Below the pieces are notes generated by a model. It saw only the letters and a program-made list of their open reading frames with translations. It made no database searches and was not told the DNA's origin. From Helicobacteraceae bacterium (GTDB taxonomy: Bacteria > Campylobacterota > Campylobacteria > Campylobacterales > Sulfurimonadaceae): 64,000 nt of DNA. The DNA lies in the NCBI GenBank assembly GCA_027038835.1, contig JALWGC010000014.1, forward strand, positions 186,001 to 250,000, read 5' to 3'. Made by a program: the position numbers and the translations under genes. This document shows positions 55,391 through 62,682 of this stretch, one piece after another; within the stretch, counting starts at the first letter, position 1; each line of letters starts with the position of its first letter.

Positions 55391-56285
55391 ACCGCTTAGC
55401 CTTTTTCTTTTTGAGATCGTATTCGAACTCGATAGTTCCGTTTAATTTCTCTTTCATCACGTCTATATGCACCGAAATTACGGGCTCGAAAAAGCTGTAA
55501 TCAAACATTTCCAGCAACCTTTTCTCTTCCGGCGTCAGCCCCAAGTCCTCCAAACTCTGATACATCCCGGCTTCTTGGGCAAGCACCTTGGCTCTTTCCT
55601 CCGTGACACCGGCTACGAACTCCCAAACCTCCGCCGAAGCGTAGTTGAGATCGAGTTTGGTGGTTCTGTCTTGGTCGTAAAAAAAAATTTTATCGAAGTC
55701 GAGCTTAGAAAACGGGTCGATTCCCTCTTTTTTTTCGTAATCGAGCAAAATTCTCTCCATCTGCTTGGAAGAAACGATAGCATCGCGATAGAGTGTAGGG
55801 TCGTTGAAAAAGAGGTCGCTTCTATAACTGCCGTCTTCTTTGATGCCGTCCATCGAATCGAGAATATAATACACCAAATCGCCGTTTAGACCTTTGGAAC
55901 TTAGAAAATTCGCCAGATAATCCACCCTTTGGCGCGCTCTTGTGGTGTTGTTCTCACCGAAAGTGTTGATGTTGAGCTTCCCTCTGGCACTCGAGAGCGA
56001 AATTAGCACTCTATACCCCTGACTCTCAAACGGAAGCATCGATGCGGAGCTCAACAAAGTAAAAAGCGCCACACTCGTGTTATCTTCCACCACGGCGTTT
56101 ATTTCGGGAGAGTTTTTCAACATAGAAAGCACATCTTCTATAATCATACCGCTTTGGATCAAAAAACGCTCTTTTTCGACCACTCCTTTGGCTCGATCGA
56201 GATTTTGCATACTCCAGCCAATCACCATCGTCATTAGCATAACGATCACCAAAGTGACAAGTAAAGCGACCCCTCTTCTCATCAT
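55368..56285 (-). CDS. gspK: Type II secretion minor pseudopilin GspK
   Basis: The protein is 305 residues, much longer than the other pseudopilins as expected for GspK. The signal is MMRRG then VALLVTLVIVMLMTMVIGW, without the usual Glu at position 5, as in known GspK. The large domain has KLNINTFGENNTTRARQ and ILDSMDGIKEDGSYRSDLFF. GspK caps the pseudopilus tip. It overlaps gspF by four bases. Confidence 0.85.
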   Translation of the reverse strand: MMRRGVALLVTLVIVMLMTMVIGWSMQNLDRAKGVVEKERFLIQSGMIIEDVLSMLKNSPEINAVVEDNTSVALFTLLSSASMLPFESQGYRVLISLSSARGKLNINTFGENNTTRARQRVDYLANFLSSKGLNGDLVYYILDSMDGIKEDGSYRSDLFFNDPTLYRDAIVSSKQMERILLDYEKKEGIDPFSKLDFDKIFFYDQDRTTKLDLNYASAEVWEFVAGVTEERAKVLAQEAGMYQSLEDLGLTPEEKRLLEMFDYSFFEPVISVHIDVMKEKLNGTIEFEYDLKKKKAKRFVYEVQN

Positions 56286-57496
56286 TGAATACTCATAGAG
56301 AAAATCGGCAGCAACATCGCCGCGACGATAAACCCGATACTTCCTCCCACAAATAGCATCAAAGCGGGTTCGAGCAAACTAAGAAGCATCGATGTTTTGT
56401 CACGGTTTTCTTCGAAATAAAGCTGCGAAATATTGCTTAGAACCGACTCCACTTCGCTCGTTTCCTCTCCAAGCGCGACCGTTTGGACAAACGCGTAGTC
56501 GATTTTGTAGGGTGATTTCAGCAATGCGTTTGAGAGTGTTTTCCCCTCCACCACCTCTTTGGAAGCGTCTTGAAACACCTTTTTTATGACACGGTTGTTC
56601 AGGATGTTCGAACTGAGGTTGATCGTCTGAACGAACGTAACGCCGCTTCGAACGAGCAAACTCGCCATATAGGCAAAACGCGCAAGCTCGCTATGCTCTA
56701 TAAGGTTACCGAAAAACGGCACTTTGAGTAAAATTCTATCTACTCCGTAGGCGAACTTTTCGCTTTTTTTCCGCAAAACGACAAACAGCACGACAAAAGC
56801 ACTCAACGAAACGAGTAGTGCCATATAATGATGACTGAAAAAGTTCGCAAGCGCTATGACCACTTTTGTCGGAGTGGGCAACTCTTGGTGCATACTTGCG
56901 AAAATCGAGGTGATTTGCGGTACGACGAAAGTGAGCATAAACGCTATCATTATCAACGAAACCGCTATCATGAAACCGGGATAGGCAAACGCGCTTTTTA
57001 CCTCTTTGCGCAACTTCTCCTGCTCTTTGAGAAAGTCGGCAAGCTCCATAAGAACCTCATCGAGTATCCCTCCATCTTCACTCACCTTGATCGACTGCTT
57101 GTAAAATTCCGGCAACCGCACGATTGTTTGCTCGTTGAGTGCCGCATAGAACGTTTTCCCCTCATCGAGCAAAGTATTGACCTCGCTTAAAAACAACGAA
57201 AGCTTTTTATTGTCGGTGTAGTGGTTTTGCACCACCCGAAGCGCTTGCACGATACTAATCCCAGATCGTATATAGGTCGCAAGCTCACGCGAAAGGTTCG
57301 AAAGCTCTTTAGGGGAGACGGTATAGGTGCGTTTGAAACTCAAACGATCCAAAACCGAAGCGCTTTCTTCTTTTATGTCGCTGTAGAGAATCTTTTGGTT
57401 TTTAAGTTTGCTTTTCGCTTCGGCAAGGGAGGATGCTTCTATTTTGTCGCGTACTTTGTTACCGTTTGCATCCACCCCTTTGTATCGGTATATCAA
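56282..57496 (-). CDS. gspF: Type II secretion platform protein GspF
   Basis: Polytopic inner-membrane protein, 404 residues. It has the two GspF repeats, e.g. LSRELATYIRSGISIVQALR and LARFAYMASLLVRSGVTFVQ, each followed by a membrane helix, and ends near a third helix (ALMLFVGGSIGFIVAAML). The start overlaps the GspH-like gene by four bases. Confidence 0.93.
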   Translation of the reverse strand: MIYRYKGVDANGNKVRDKIEASSLAEAKSKLKNQKILYSDIKEESASVLDRLSFKRTYTVSPKELSNLSRELATYIRSGISIVQALRVVQNHYTDNKKLSLFLSEVNTLLDEGKTFYAALNEQTIVRLPEFYKQSIKVSEDGGILDEVLMELADFLKEQEKLRKEVKSAFAYPGFMIAVSLIMIAFMLTFVVPQITSIFASMHQELPTPTKVVIALANFFSHHYMALLVSLSAFVVLFVVLRKKSEKFAYGVDRILLKVPFFGNLIEHSELARFAYMASLLVRSGVTFVQTINLSSNILNNRVIKKVFQDASKEVVEGKTLSNALLKSPYKIDYAFVQTVALGEETSEVESVLSNISQLYFEENRDKTSMLLSLLEPALMLFVGGSIGFIVAAMLLPIFSMSIQ

Positions 57497-58017
57497 GAGA
57501 GCACCTTTTGAAGCGAAGCTTCTTTTTCGTTTTGTATATCTTCGAGGGAGTCGTATATTTTCACATCTTCGAAATAGTCGCTGTAATCGTACAGTTTCGA
57601 GTTGTACTCAAGGTATATCTGATCCCCTATGCCGTTTTTGTAGATGGCGTACGAAAAACACACCTGCCTCTCCACCCCATCGGCATCGAAATAGGGATCG
57701 GGCTCGATCTGCTGCATCCCCATCGATTCATCGTAGCGGTAGGTTTTCGGATAGGAAGCGAAAAATCCCTCTATCTTCTCCTTTGGCTTTCCATCGAGCA
57801 CCACGCTACACTCCTGACACGAATCGTAACACACAAAACGCGCTTTTTTTTCGAACTCTTTTTTAAGGAGAAATTTTTTCAGGTTTGTAAGCGTAGGGAG
57901 GTCGTTTTGGTTTTTTTGTTTCACTTTTTGCAGCGAACCTATGGCGAACATATACACAACCCCCATGATAACTACGACAAGTATCAACTCTATAAGAGTA
58001 AAACCCCCTCTTGACAC
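57493..58017 (-). CDS. gspH: Type II secretion pseudopilin GspH-like
   Basis: The protein is 174 residues with a prepilin start MSRGG then FTLIELILVVVIMGVVYMF. The periplasmic part contains a Cys pair (VCYDSCQECSVVLDG) that may form disulfides. Position between gspG and gspF suggests GspH, but other minor pseudopilins cannot be excluded. Confidence 0.6.
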   Translation of the reverse strand: MSRGGFTLIELILVVVIMGVVYMFAIGSLQKVKQKNQNDLPTLTNLKKFLLKKEFEKKARFVCYDSCQECSVVLDGKPKEKIEGFFASYPKTYRYDESMGMQQIEPDPYFDADGVERQVCFSYAIYKNGIGDQIYLEYNSKLYDYSDYFEDVKIYDSLEDIQNEKEASLQKVLS

Positions 58018-58023
58018 GACGCG

Positions 58024-58443
58024 CTATTTACACTCGCTGAGTCTGATATCCGCAGCTTCGCCGCTTCCGCCCTCTTTTCTATCGGCTCCCAAAGAGACAA
58101 TCTCCACCGTCCCTTCATCATTGGTGTAGATAAAATCGTTCCCCCAGCTGTCTTTTGGCATCTTGTTGTCTTTGAAATAGCCGCTTTTGGAGTAGTTTGG
58201 ATACTTCGCAGGGTCTGGGTTTTGCACAAGTGCTTTAAGCCCCTCTTCGGTTGAAGGGTACATCCCGTTATCGACTTTGAACATATCCAACGGTCCGTTG
58301 TAGATCGACTTCATCTGTACACAAGTGAGTTTTTCCTTCGCTTCAGCGCCTTTTCCCGTAAGATTTGGCACGACCATCGCCGCTAAAAGCCCAAGTATAA
58401 CGATAACGATCATCAATTCGATAAGTGAAAAACCTTTTCGCAT
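58024..58443 (-). CDS. gspG: Type II secretion major pseudopilin GspG
   Basis: First gene of the operon, 139 residues. Prepilin start MRKG then FSLIELMIVIVILGLLAAMV; the family domain shows FKVDNGMYPSTEEGLKALVQ, KDSWGNDFIYT and a C-terminal acidic loop near SLGADRKEGGSG that binds calcium in GspG. It forms the body of the pseudopilus. AAGGGAAAAT lies before the ATG. Confidence 0.95.
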   Translation of the reverse strand: MRKGFSLIELMIVIVILGLLAAMVVPNLTGKGAEAKEKLTCVQMKSIYNGPLDMFKVDNGMYPSTEEGLKALVQNPDPAKYPNYSKSGYFKDNKMPKDSWGNDFIYTNDEGTVEIVSLGADRKEGGSGEAADIRLSECK

Positions 58444-58466
58444 ATTTTCCCTTTTGTTTTTTCGGT

Positions 58467-58472
58467 ATTATA
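58467..58472 (-). promoter_or_regulatory. -10 element of the type II secretion operon
   Basis: TATAAT on the minus strand in AGGTTATAATACCG, 24 bases before gspG. No clear -35. All twelve gsp genes downstream overlap or nearly touch, so one transcript is likely. Confidence 0.55.
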
Positions 58473-58509
58473 ACCTATTTTGTAAAAGAGCGGAAAAGCA
58501 ATACCAAAC

Positions 58510-58527
58510 CAAAGCCTTTTGGCTTTG
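58510..58527. terminator. Hairpin between the DUF2892 gene and gspG
   Basis: CAAAGCC-TTTT-GGCTTTG is a perfect seven-pair stem. On the minus strand it lies downstream of the DUF2892 gene but is followed only by GTTTGG; on the plus strand it is followed by ATTTTAG. A weak terminator or transcript boundary. Confidence 0.45.
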
Positions 58528-58560
58528 ATTTTAGGGGGAGGAAGAGTGAAAATCAAGAAG

Positions 58561-58767
58561 TTATACGATATTACATTTTTTCGTTATCGCGCAAAGTGGG
58601 CAGAAGTTGAAAATACCTGCCATCAAAGGGATAACGCCCAAATAGAACCAAACGATACCGCTAACGACACCCGCGGCTATAAGTGCGATACCCAAAATGA
58701 TTCTAAACACTCTACAAAATTTTCGTATCTTCAATACCTTTTCTACCGACCAATCTTTAAACGCCAT
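58561..58767 (-). CDS. DUF2892-like small membrane protein
   Basis: The protein is 68 residues with two membrane helices (about 20-38 and 40-55) and the end signature AGIFNFCPLCAITKKC, typical of DUF2892 proteins, which often accompany rhodanese or sulfide-related genes. AGGAGCGAAT precedes the ATG. Alone here, divergent from the riboswitch. Confidence 0.75.
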   Translation of the reverse strand: MAFKDWSVEKVLKIRKFCRVFRIILGIALIAAGVVSGIVWFYLGVIPLMAGIFNFCPLCAITKKCNIV

Positions 58768-58852
58768 ATTCGCTCCTATAATCTTAAATATAATTTTTGA
58801 TAATTGGAATTATAAGCTTATTTGTTTAATGCTACTTTAATGTTATTTTGAT

Positions 58853-58858
58853 TATCAT
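58853..58858 (+). promoter_or_regulatory. Candidate promoter of the riboswitch transcript
   Basis: TATCAT in TTGATTATCATAGC. Transcription would begin near 58865, just before the aptamer. The remainder of the 221-base gap upstream is A/T rich. Confidence 0.35.
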
Positions 58859-58867
58859 AGCTTAATC

Positions 58868-58940
58868 GGAGAAAAAGCCAAACTTGTCGCGAGGCAAGGA
58901 CGGAAAGCCATGGGTCTTGAGCAAGATCGCCAGGTTGCCT
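58868..58940 (+). promoter_or_regulatory. Cyclic-di-GMP-I (GEMM) riboswitch
   Basis: Aptamer landmarks in order: GCCAAAC; hairpin CTTGTC-GCGA-GGCAAG with a GNRA loop; GGACGGAAAGCCATGGG; hairpin TCTT-GAGC-AAGA; and GCCAGGTTGCC. This order is the cyclic-di-GMP-I consensus (GGCAAAC, GGACGCAAAGCC, GCCAGGTTGCC) with a G-to-C and a C-to-G change that may compensate for each other. Downstream, CAACTTG (58953-58959) can pair with CAAGGTTG (58977-58984), which holds the AAGG ribosome site of the DUF1800 gene; CCAAC could instead pair with GGTTG inside the aptamer. That suggests control of translation. Confidence 0.88.
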
Positions 58941-58988
58941 AAATGTTACTTCCAACTTGCTTTTCCTCCATCATACCAAGGTTGAAAT

Positions 58989-61082
58989 ATGAAAAACATC
59001 ATTGACAGTATCTTTAAAATTTTTTTGACTCTGTTCACTGCGGCGATGCTGTTTGGTTGCGGCGGCGGTGGAGGTGGCGACGGTTTTAGCGCGCACCAGC
59101 CAAGCGGCAACACGGGCAATGAAAATACCGGTGGAAACGATGGTAACAAAACAGGTACGGGAACTACCGGCAACAACGATACCGACACCACCTCCGGCGA
59201 TGATGGCAACAACTCTGCGCAACCATATAGCTACATCCCAAAAGGAAGTGCGCTTACCGATAGAATGGCGGTGCGATTTTTAGATATGACAACCTTTGGC
59301 TCTACCCCAAAAGATGTGGCGTATCTGCGTAAAAAAGGGGTCGTGGCATGGGTCGATGAGCAACTAAAGAAGCCGTGGGAGCCAAAAAAGGATAGCGTGC
59401 TTTACAACACCATCTACCATGTGCTCGAATCCGGTCCCTATCAGTATGTGGGCGATCAAAAAGACCTACCTTATGACAAGATCGATGCCAGAGTAGAAGA
59501 GTATATGACAGACAACGACGTCATCTTTCAAAAGCATAGAGTCAACCTCGATGTGCTGGAGTATCACTCTTCGGCACTCTTTGGCGGACAACTCGAAGAT
59601 GATGCACAGCTTAGACAAAGAGTCGCTTATGCGCTGAGTCAGATTATCGTAGCGGGTGAGTCGCGAGATCAGTTTTTTTACTGGCGAGGCGAGATCATCT
59701 CCTACTACTACGATATACTGCTTAAAAACGCCTTTGGCAACTACGGCGATATCCTCTACGATGTCTCTATGAGCCCGACGATGGCGATCTACCTCACCTA
59801 CGCCAACAACCAAAAGACGCACACAAACAAAGACGGCATCGCTATCACACCCGATGAGAACTACGGGCGCGAGATCATGCAGCTTTTCTCCATCGGTCCG
59901 GTGAAACTGCTTCAAGACGGTAGCGTCGTGATGCAAAACGGCAGAAGAGCCCCTACTTATACACAAGATGATGTCAATGAAATGAGCAAGGTATTTACCG
60001 GACTGCACTTTGCGCATACCAACTTCGGAGACGATCTCGTTGAAGGGAGTGGTGATGGGATCCATCCGATGGTGTGCGATATGAATCAACACGAAAGTGG
60101 TGACAAACACGTCCTTGGCAAAACTATAAACGCCGGCACATGCCAAGAGGAGATACGAAGTGCCGTAGATATCTTGATGAGCCATCCAAACACCGCACCG
60201 TTTATAGCGAAAAAACTGATCAAACGCCTCACGAAGTCCAACCCAAACAGCGACTACGTCAAACGCGTGGCGGATGTGTTTGCAAAAAGCGGCGGCGATA
60301 TGAAAGAGACGGTAAAAGCGATCCTGCTCGATAAAGAGATATGGGATGATATCAAGCAAGACAGAGTCGTTCGTCTCAAAGAGCCCTATCTTGCGTTTAT
60401 GAACTTCCTCAAAGCCTTCAACGTCCAGCCTTTGAAATACTATAAAAACCACGGCACCAAAAGAAAGGTAACCGGATACAGAATGGTAGAAAAATACGAC
60501 ACGCTTGGGCAGTGGCCGACATGGGCACCATCGGTGTTCAACTTCTACGATGACGAGTTCATCCCCGACGATGCGGACTTTCGCATCAACCATCGAAGCG
60601 CACCTGAAAATCAGATCATGACATCCAAGTATATCATCAACACCGCCAACTTCATCGCCAGAATCCTCAACTACAACGAGTGGAACCGCTGGCTTTACCG
60701 TGAGGGGTACGACGAAAACAAACTCTATGAAAACTGGGACGGTCTAAGTTGGTGGGACCCTTTCTTGCGAGTCGATATGAACAACCAGCTCGATATCTAC
60801 AAAAAAGCACTCGGTGGAACTCTAAGCGGATACAAAGATGACGGCAATGAGCGTAAAAAGCGCTACACCGGCGCACTCGATGACGTTATAAGCGATATGG
60901 AGATGCGACTTATAGGGAAAAAGCTTGAGCCGACATTCCGTAAAGCACTTGTGGATGCCTTCAAAGATGACTGGGTTGGAGTTGGAAACTATAGCGAAAA
61001 GGACCTTGCGGCAGTGATGGCGCAACATATAAGCAAGATAGCGGTGCAGATCGTGCGCAGCGAAGCGTTTATGAGTAACTAA
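58989..61082 (+). CDS. DUF1800 family lipoprotein
   Basis: The protein is 697 residues. A signal peptide ends in the lipobox MLFGC; a Gly/Asn/Thr-rich linker (about 22-77) leads into the DUF1800 domain (about 85-690) with AVRFLDMTTFGSTPKDVAYL, ENYGREIMQLFSIGP and QLRQRVAYALSQIIV. DUF1800 proteins are often encoded next to DUF1501 proteins, and their function is not known. The gene follows a c-di-GMP riboswitch, so it is probably linked with surface life. Seven bases separate it from the DUF1501 gene. Confidence 0.9.
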   Translation: MKNIIDSIFKIFLTLFTAAMLFGCGGGGGGDGFSAHQPSGNTGNENTGGNDGNKTGTGTTGNNDTDTTSGDDGNNSAQPYSYIPKGSALTDRMAVRFLDMTTFGSTPKDVAYLRKKGVVAWVDEQLKKPWEPKKDSVLYNTIYHVLESGPYQYVGDQKDLPYDKIDARVEEYMTDNDVIFQKHRVNLDVLEYHSSALFGGQLEDDAQLRQRVAYALSQIIVAGESRDQFFYWRGEIISYYYDILLKNAFGNYGDILYDVSMSPTMAIYLTYANNQKTHTNKDGIAITPDENYGREIMQLFSIGPVKLLQDGSVVMQNGRRAPTYTQDDVNEMSKVFTGLHFAHTNFGDDLVEGSGDGIHPMVCDMNQHESGDKHVLGKTINAGTCQEEIRSAVDILMSHPNTAPFIAKKLIKRLTKSNPNSDYVKRVADVFAKSGGDMKETVKAILLDKEIWDDIKQDRVVRLKEPYLAFMNFLKAFNVQPLKYYKNHGTKRKVTGYRMVEKYDTLGQWPTWAPSVFNFYDDEFIPDDADFRINHRSAPENQIMTSKYIINTANFIARILNYNEWNRWLYREGYDENKLYENWDGLSWWDPFLRVDMNNQLDIYKKALGGTLSGYKDDGNERKKRYTGALDDVISDMEMRLIGKKLEPTFRKALVDAFKDDWVGVGNYSEKDLAAVMAQHISKIAVQIVRSEAFMSN

Positions 61083-61088
61083 GGAGCG

Positions 61089-62669
61089 GTGATGCAAAGT
61101 TTTGACAGAAGAGAGTTTATCAAACTAAGCGGTATTTTGGGGATGGGTGCGGCGCTTTCACCACAGTTGCTCTTTGGAGATGGCGGCAAAAGTTTCAATG
61201 ACTTCAAAGCGCTCGTTATCGTCAACCTTATGGGTGGTAACGACGCGCTCAATATGTTCGTCCCCGGTGATGAGTCAAAAACAGGGCAGTACAAAGGCTA
61301 CGACACCTACGCTGCTCTTAGAAACGACCAGACCGCGATCACATCCAAAGACTTTATGAATGATCTAAAAAAACTCCAAGATAGCAACAACAAGAACAAT
61401 ATCGCTTTTGGCTCCATAAGCGACGCGCCCTACTACGACAGCAGCAAGCTGGCTTCTCACTCTTGCAAGAAGGGGTTCTATCTGCATCAAGGCAGCGGTT
61501 TTGGTGGTAAGATAGGCACCAACGTTATGATGCCGGAGTTCGCTTCGTGGGTGGAAAAAGGACGCGTTGCCGTTGTGCAAAATGTAGGGAATATCAGCGG
61601 ACCGTGGAGTAAAGATGATCTAAAAAACGATCCAAAGAAAGTCCCTCCCTTTATCTTCGCGCACGACCATCAGTCGCGCTTGATGCAGATGGGTAAGGCC
61701 TCTACGATAGTGGGAACAACGGGGTGGCTCGGGCGCTTAAGCGACACATGGGGACTACATGAAAACGGCACCTACGATATGAACATCAACATCTCCCCCT
61801 TTGGTACCAACAGATCGATGTTTGGCACAAGTAGCCTTGGGATGGACTACAGCAACGTCGGTCCAAAATCGATCAATTCAAGCTACTACGACCCAAAACT
61901 CGAAGAGGCTTTTGGCAATAGAGCGGTAGGCAACCGCTTTGAAAACCTCTATATAAAAACGAGAAAAAGGGTGTATGAGAGGATGACGCAGACACTTGCC
62001 GACTGGAAGGATGTCGTGATGGACAATAACCCTTACAGTGCCATTACCGACAGTTACGGCAATAAAATCTACACAAGAGACTCTCTTGCATCAAAAGACA
62101 AAGGGATAACGCTACCGGGGGAACTTGGTCTAAACAAAGCCGCTTCCTATGTAGTCGATGACTTCAGAACCGCTGCAAGGCTCATCCATATAGCCAAAGC
62201 CAAAGGGATGCACCGCGTGGTTATCGCCGTAGATATGGGCGGCTACGACCAGCATGCGGGGCTGCTTATGGATCACGGAAGCAATATGCGAGGGCTTAGC
62301 CTTGGTCTTGATGCCTTCTTGCGCGCGATGGAGTCGCAAAATATGCTCGATGAAGTAGCCGTGGCAAATGTCAGCGAGTTCTCCCGCTCCACGGGAGCTA
62401 ACGGCAATGGAACCGACCATGCATGGGGTGGAGCCTACTTCGTTGCCGGTGCGGTTACATCCGGGATGTTTGGCGAGATGCCCGATCTACGCTCGGCAAG
62501 CGATGACGACTTCAGCCGTCAAGGAAGACTCATCCCCAAGCTCTCCTTTAGCCAGTATTACGCGACACTTCTTAAATGGTTCGGGGCGAGTGATGATGAA
62601 TTGAAAACCATCTTGCCCGATTTGAAAAACTACAACAAGCAAGATTGGGATATCGGTTTTATGGCATAA
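61089..62669 (+). CDS. DUF1501 family protein with Tat-like signal
   Basis: The protein is 526 residues. It starts with FDRREFIKLSGILGMGAALS, a twin-arginine signal, so it would be exported folded. The DUF1501 (sulfatase-like fold) body has VIVNLMGGNDALNMFVPGD, HDHQSRLMQMGKAS, VIAVDMGGYDQHAGL and the late VANVSEFSRSTGANGNGTDH. GGAGCGGTG precedes the start. It should be co-expressed with the DUF1800 gene under the riboswitch. Confidence 0.92.
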   Translation: MMQSFDRREFIKLSGILGMGAALSPQLLFGDGGKSFNDFKALVIVNLMGGNDALNMFVPGDESKTGQYKGYDTYAALRNDQTAITSKDFMNDLKKLQDSNNKNNIAFGSISDAPYYDSSKLASHSCKKGFYLHQGSGFGGKIGTNVMMPEFASWVEKGRVAVVQNVGNISGPWSKDDLKNDPKKVPPFIFAHDHQSRLMQMGKASTIVGTTGWLGRLSDTWGLHENGTYDMNINISPFGTNRSMFGTSSLGMDYSNVGPKSINSSYYDPKLEEAFGNRAVGNRFENLYIKTRKRVYERMTQTLADWKDVVMDNNPYSAITDSYGNKIYTRDSLASKDKGITLPGELGLNKAASYVVDDFRTAARLIHIAKAKGMHRVVIAVDMGGYDQHAGLLMDHGSNMRGLSLGLDAFLRAMESQNMLDEVAVANVSEFSRSTGANGNGTDHAWGGAYFVAGAVTSGMFGEMPDLRSASDDDFSRQGRLIPKLSFSQYYATLLKWFGASDDELKTILPDLKNYNKQDWDIGFMA

Positions 62670-62682
62670 GCGGGGTATCTTG

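Noticed and set aside
59466-60593. Minus-strand open frame of 375 codons opposite the DUF1800 gene
   Set aside because: Antisense shadow without motifs.
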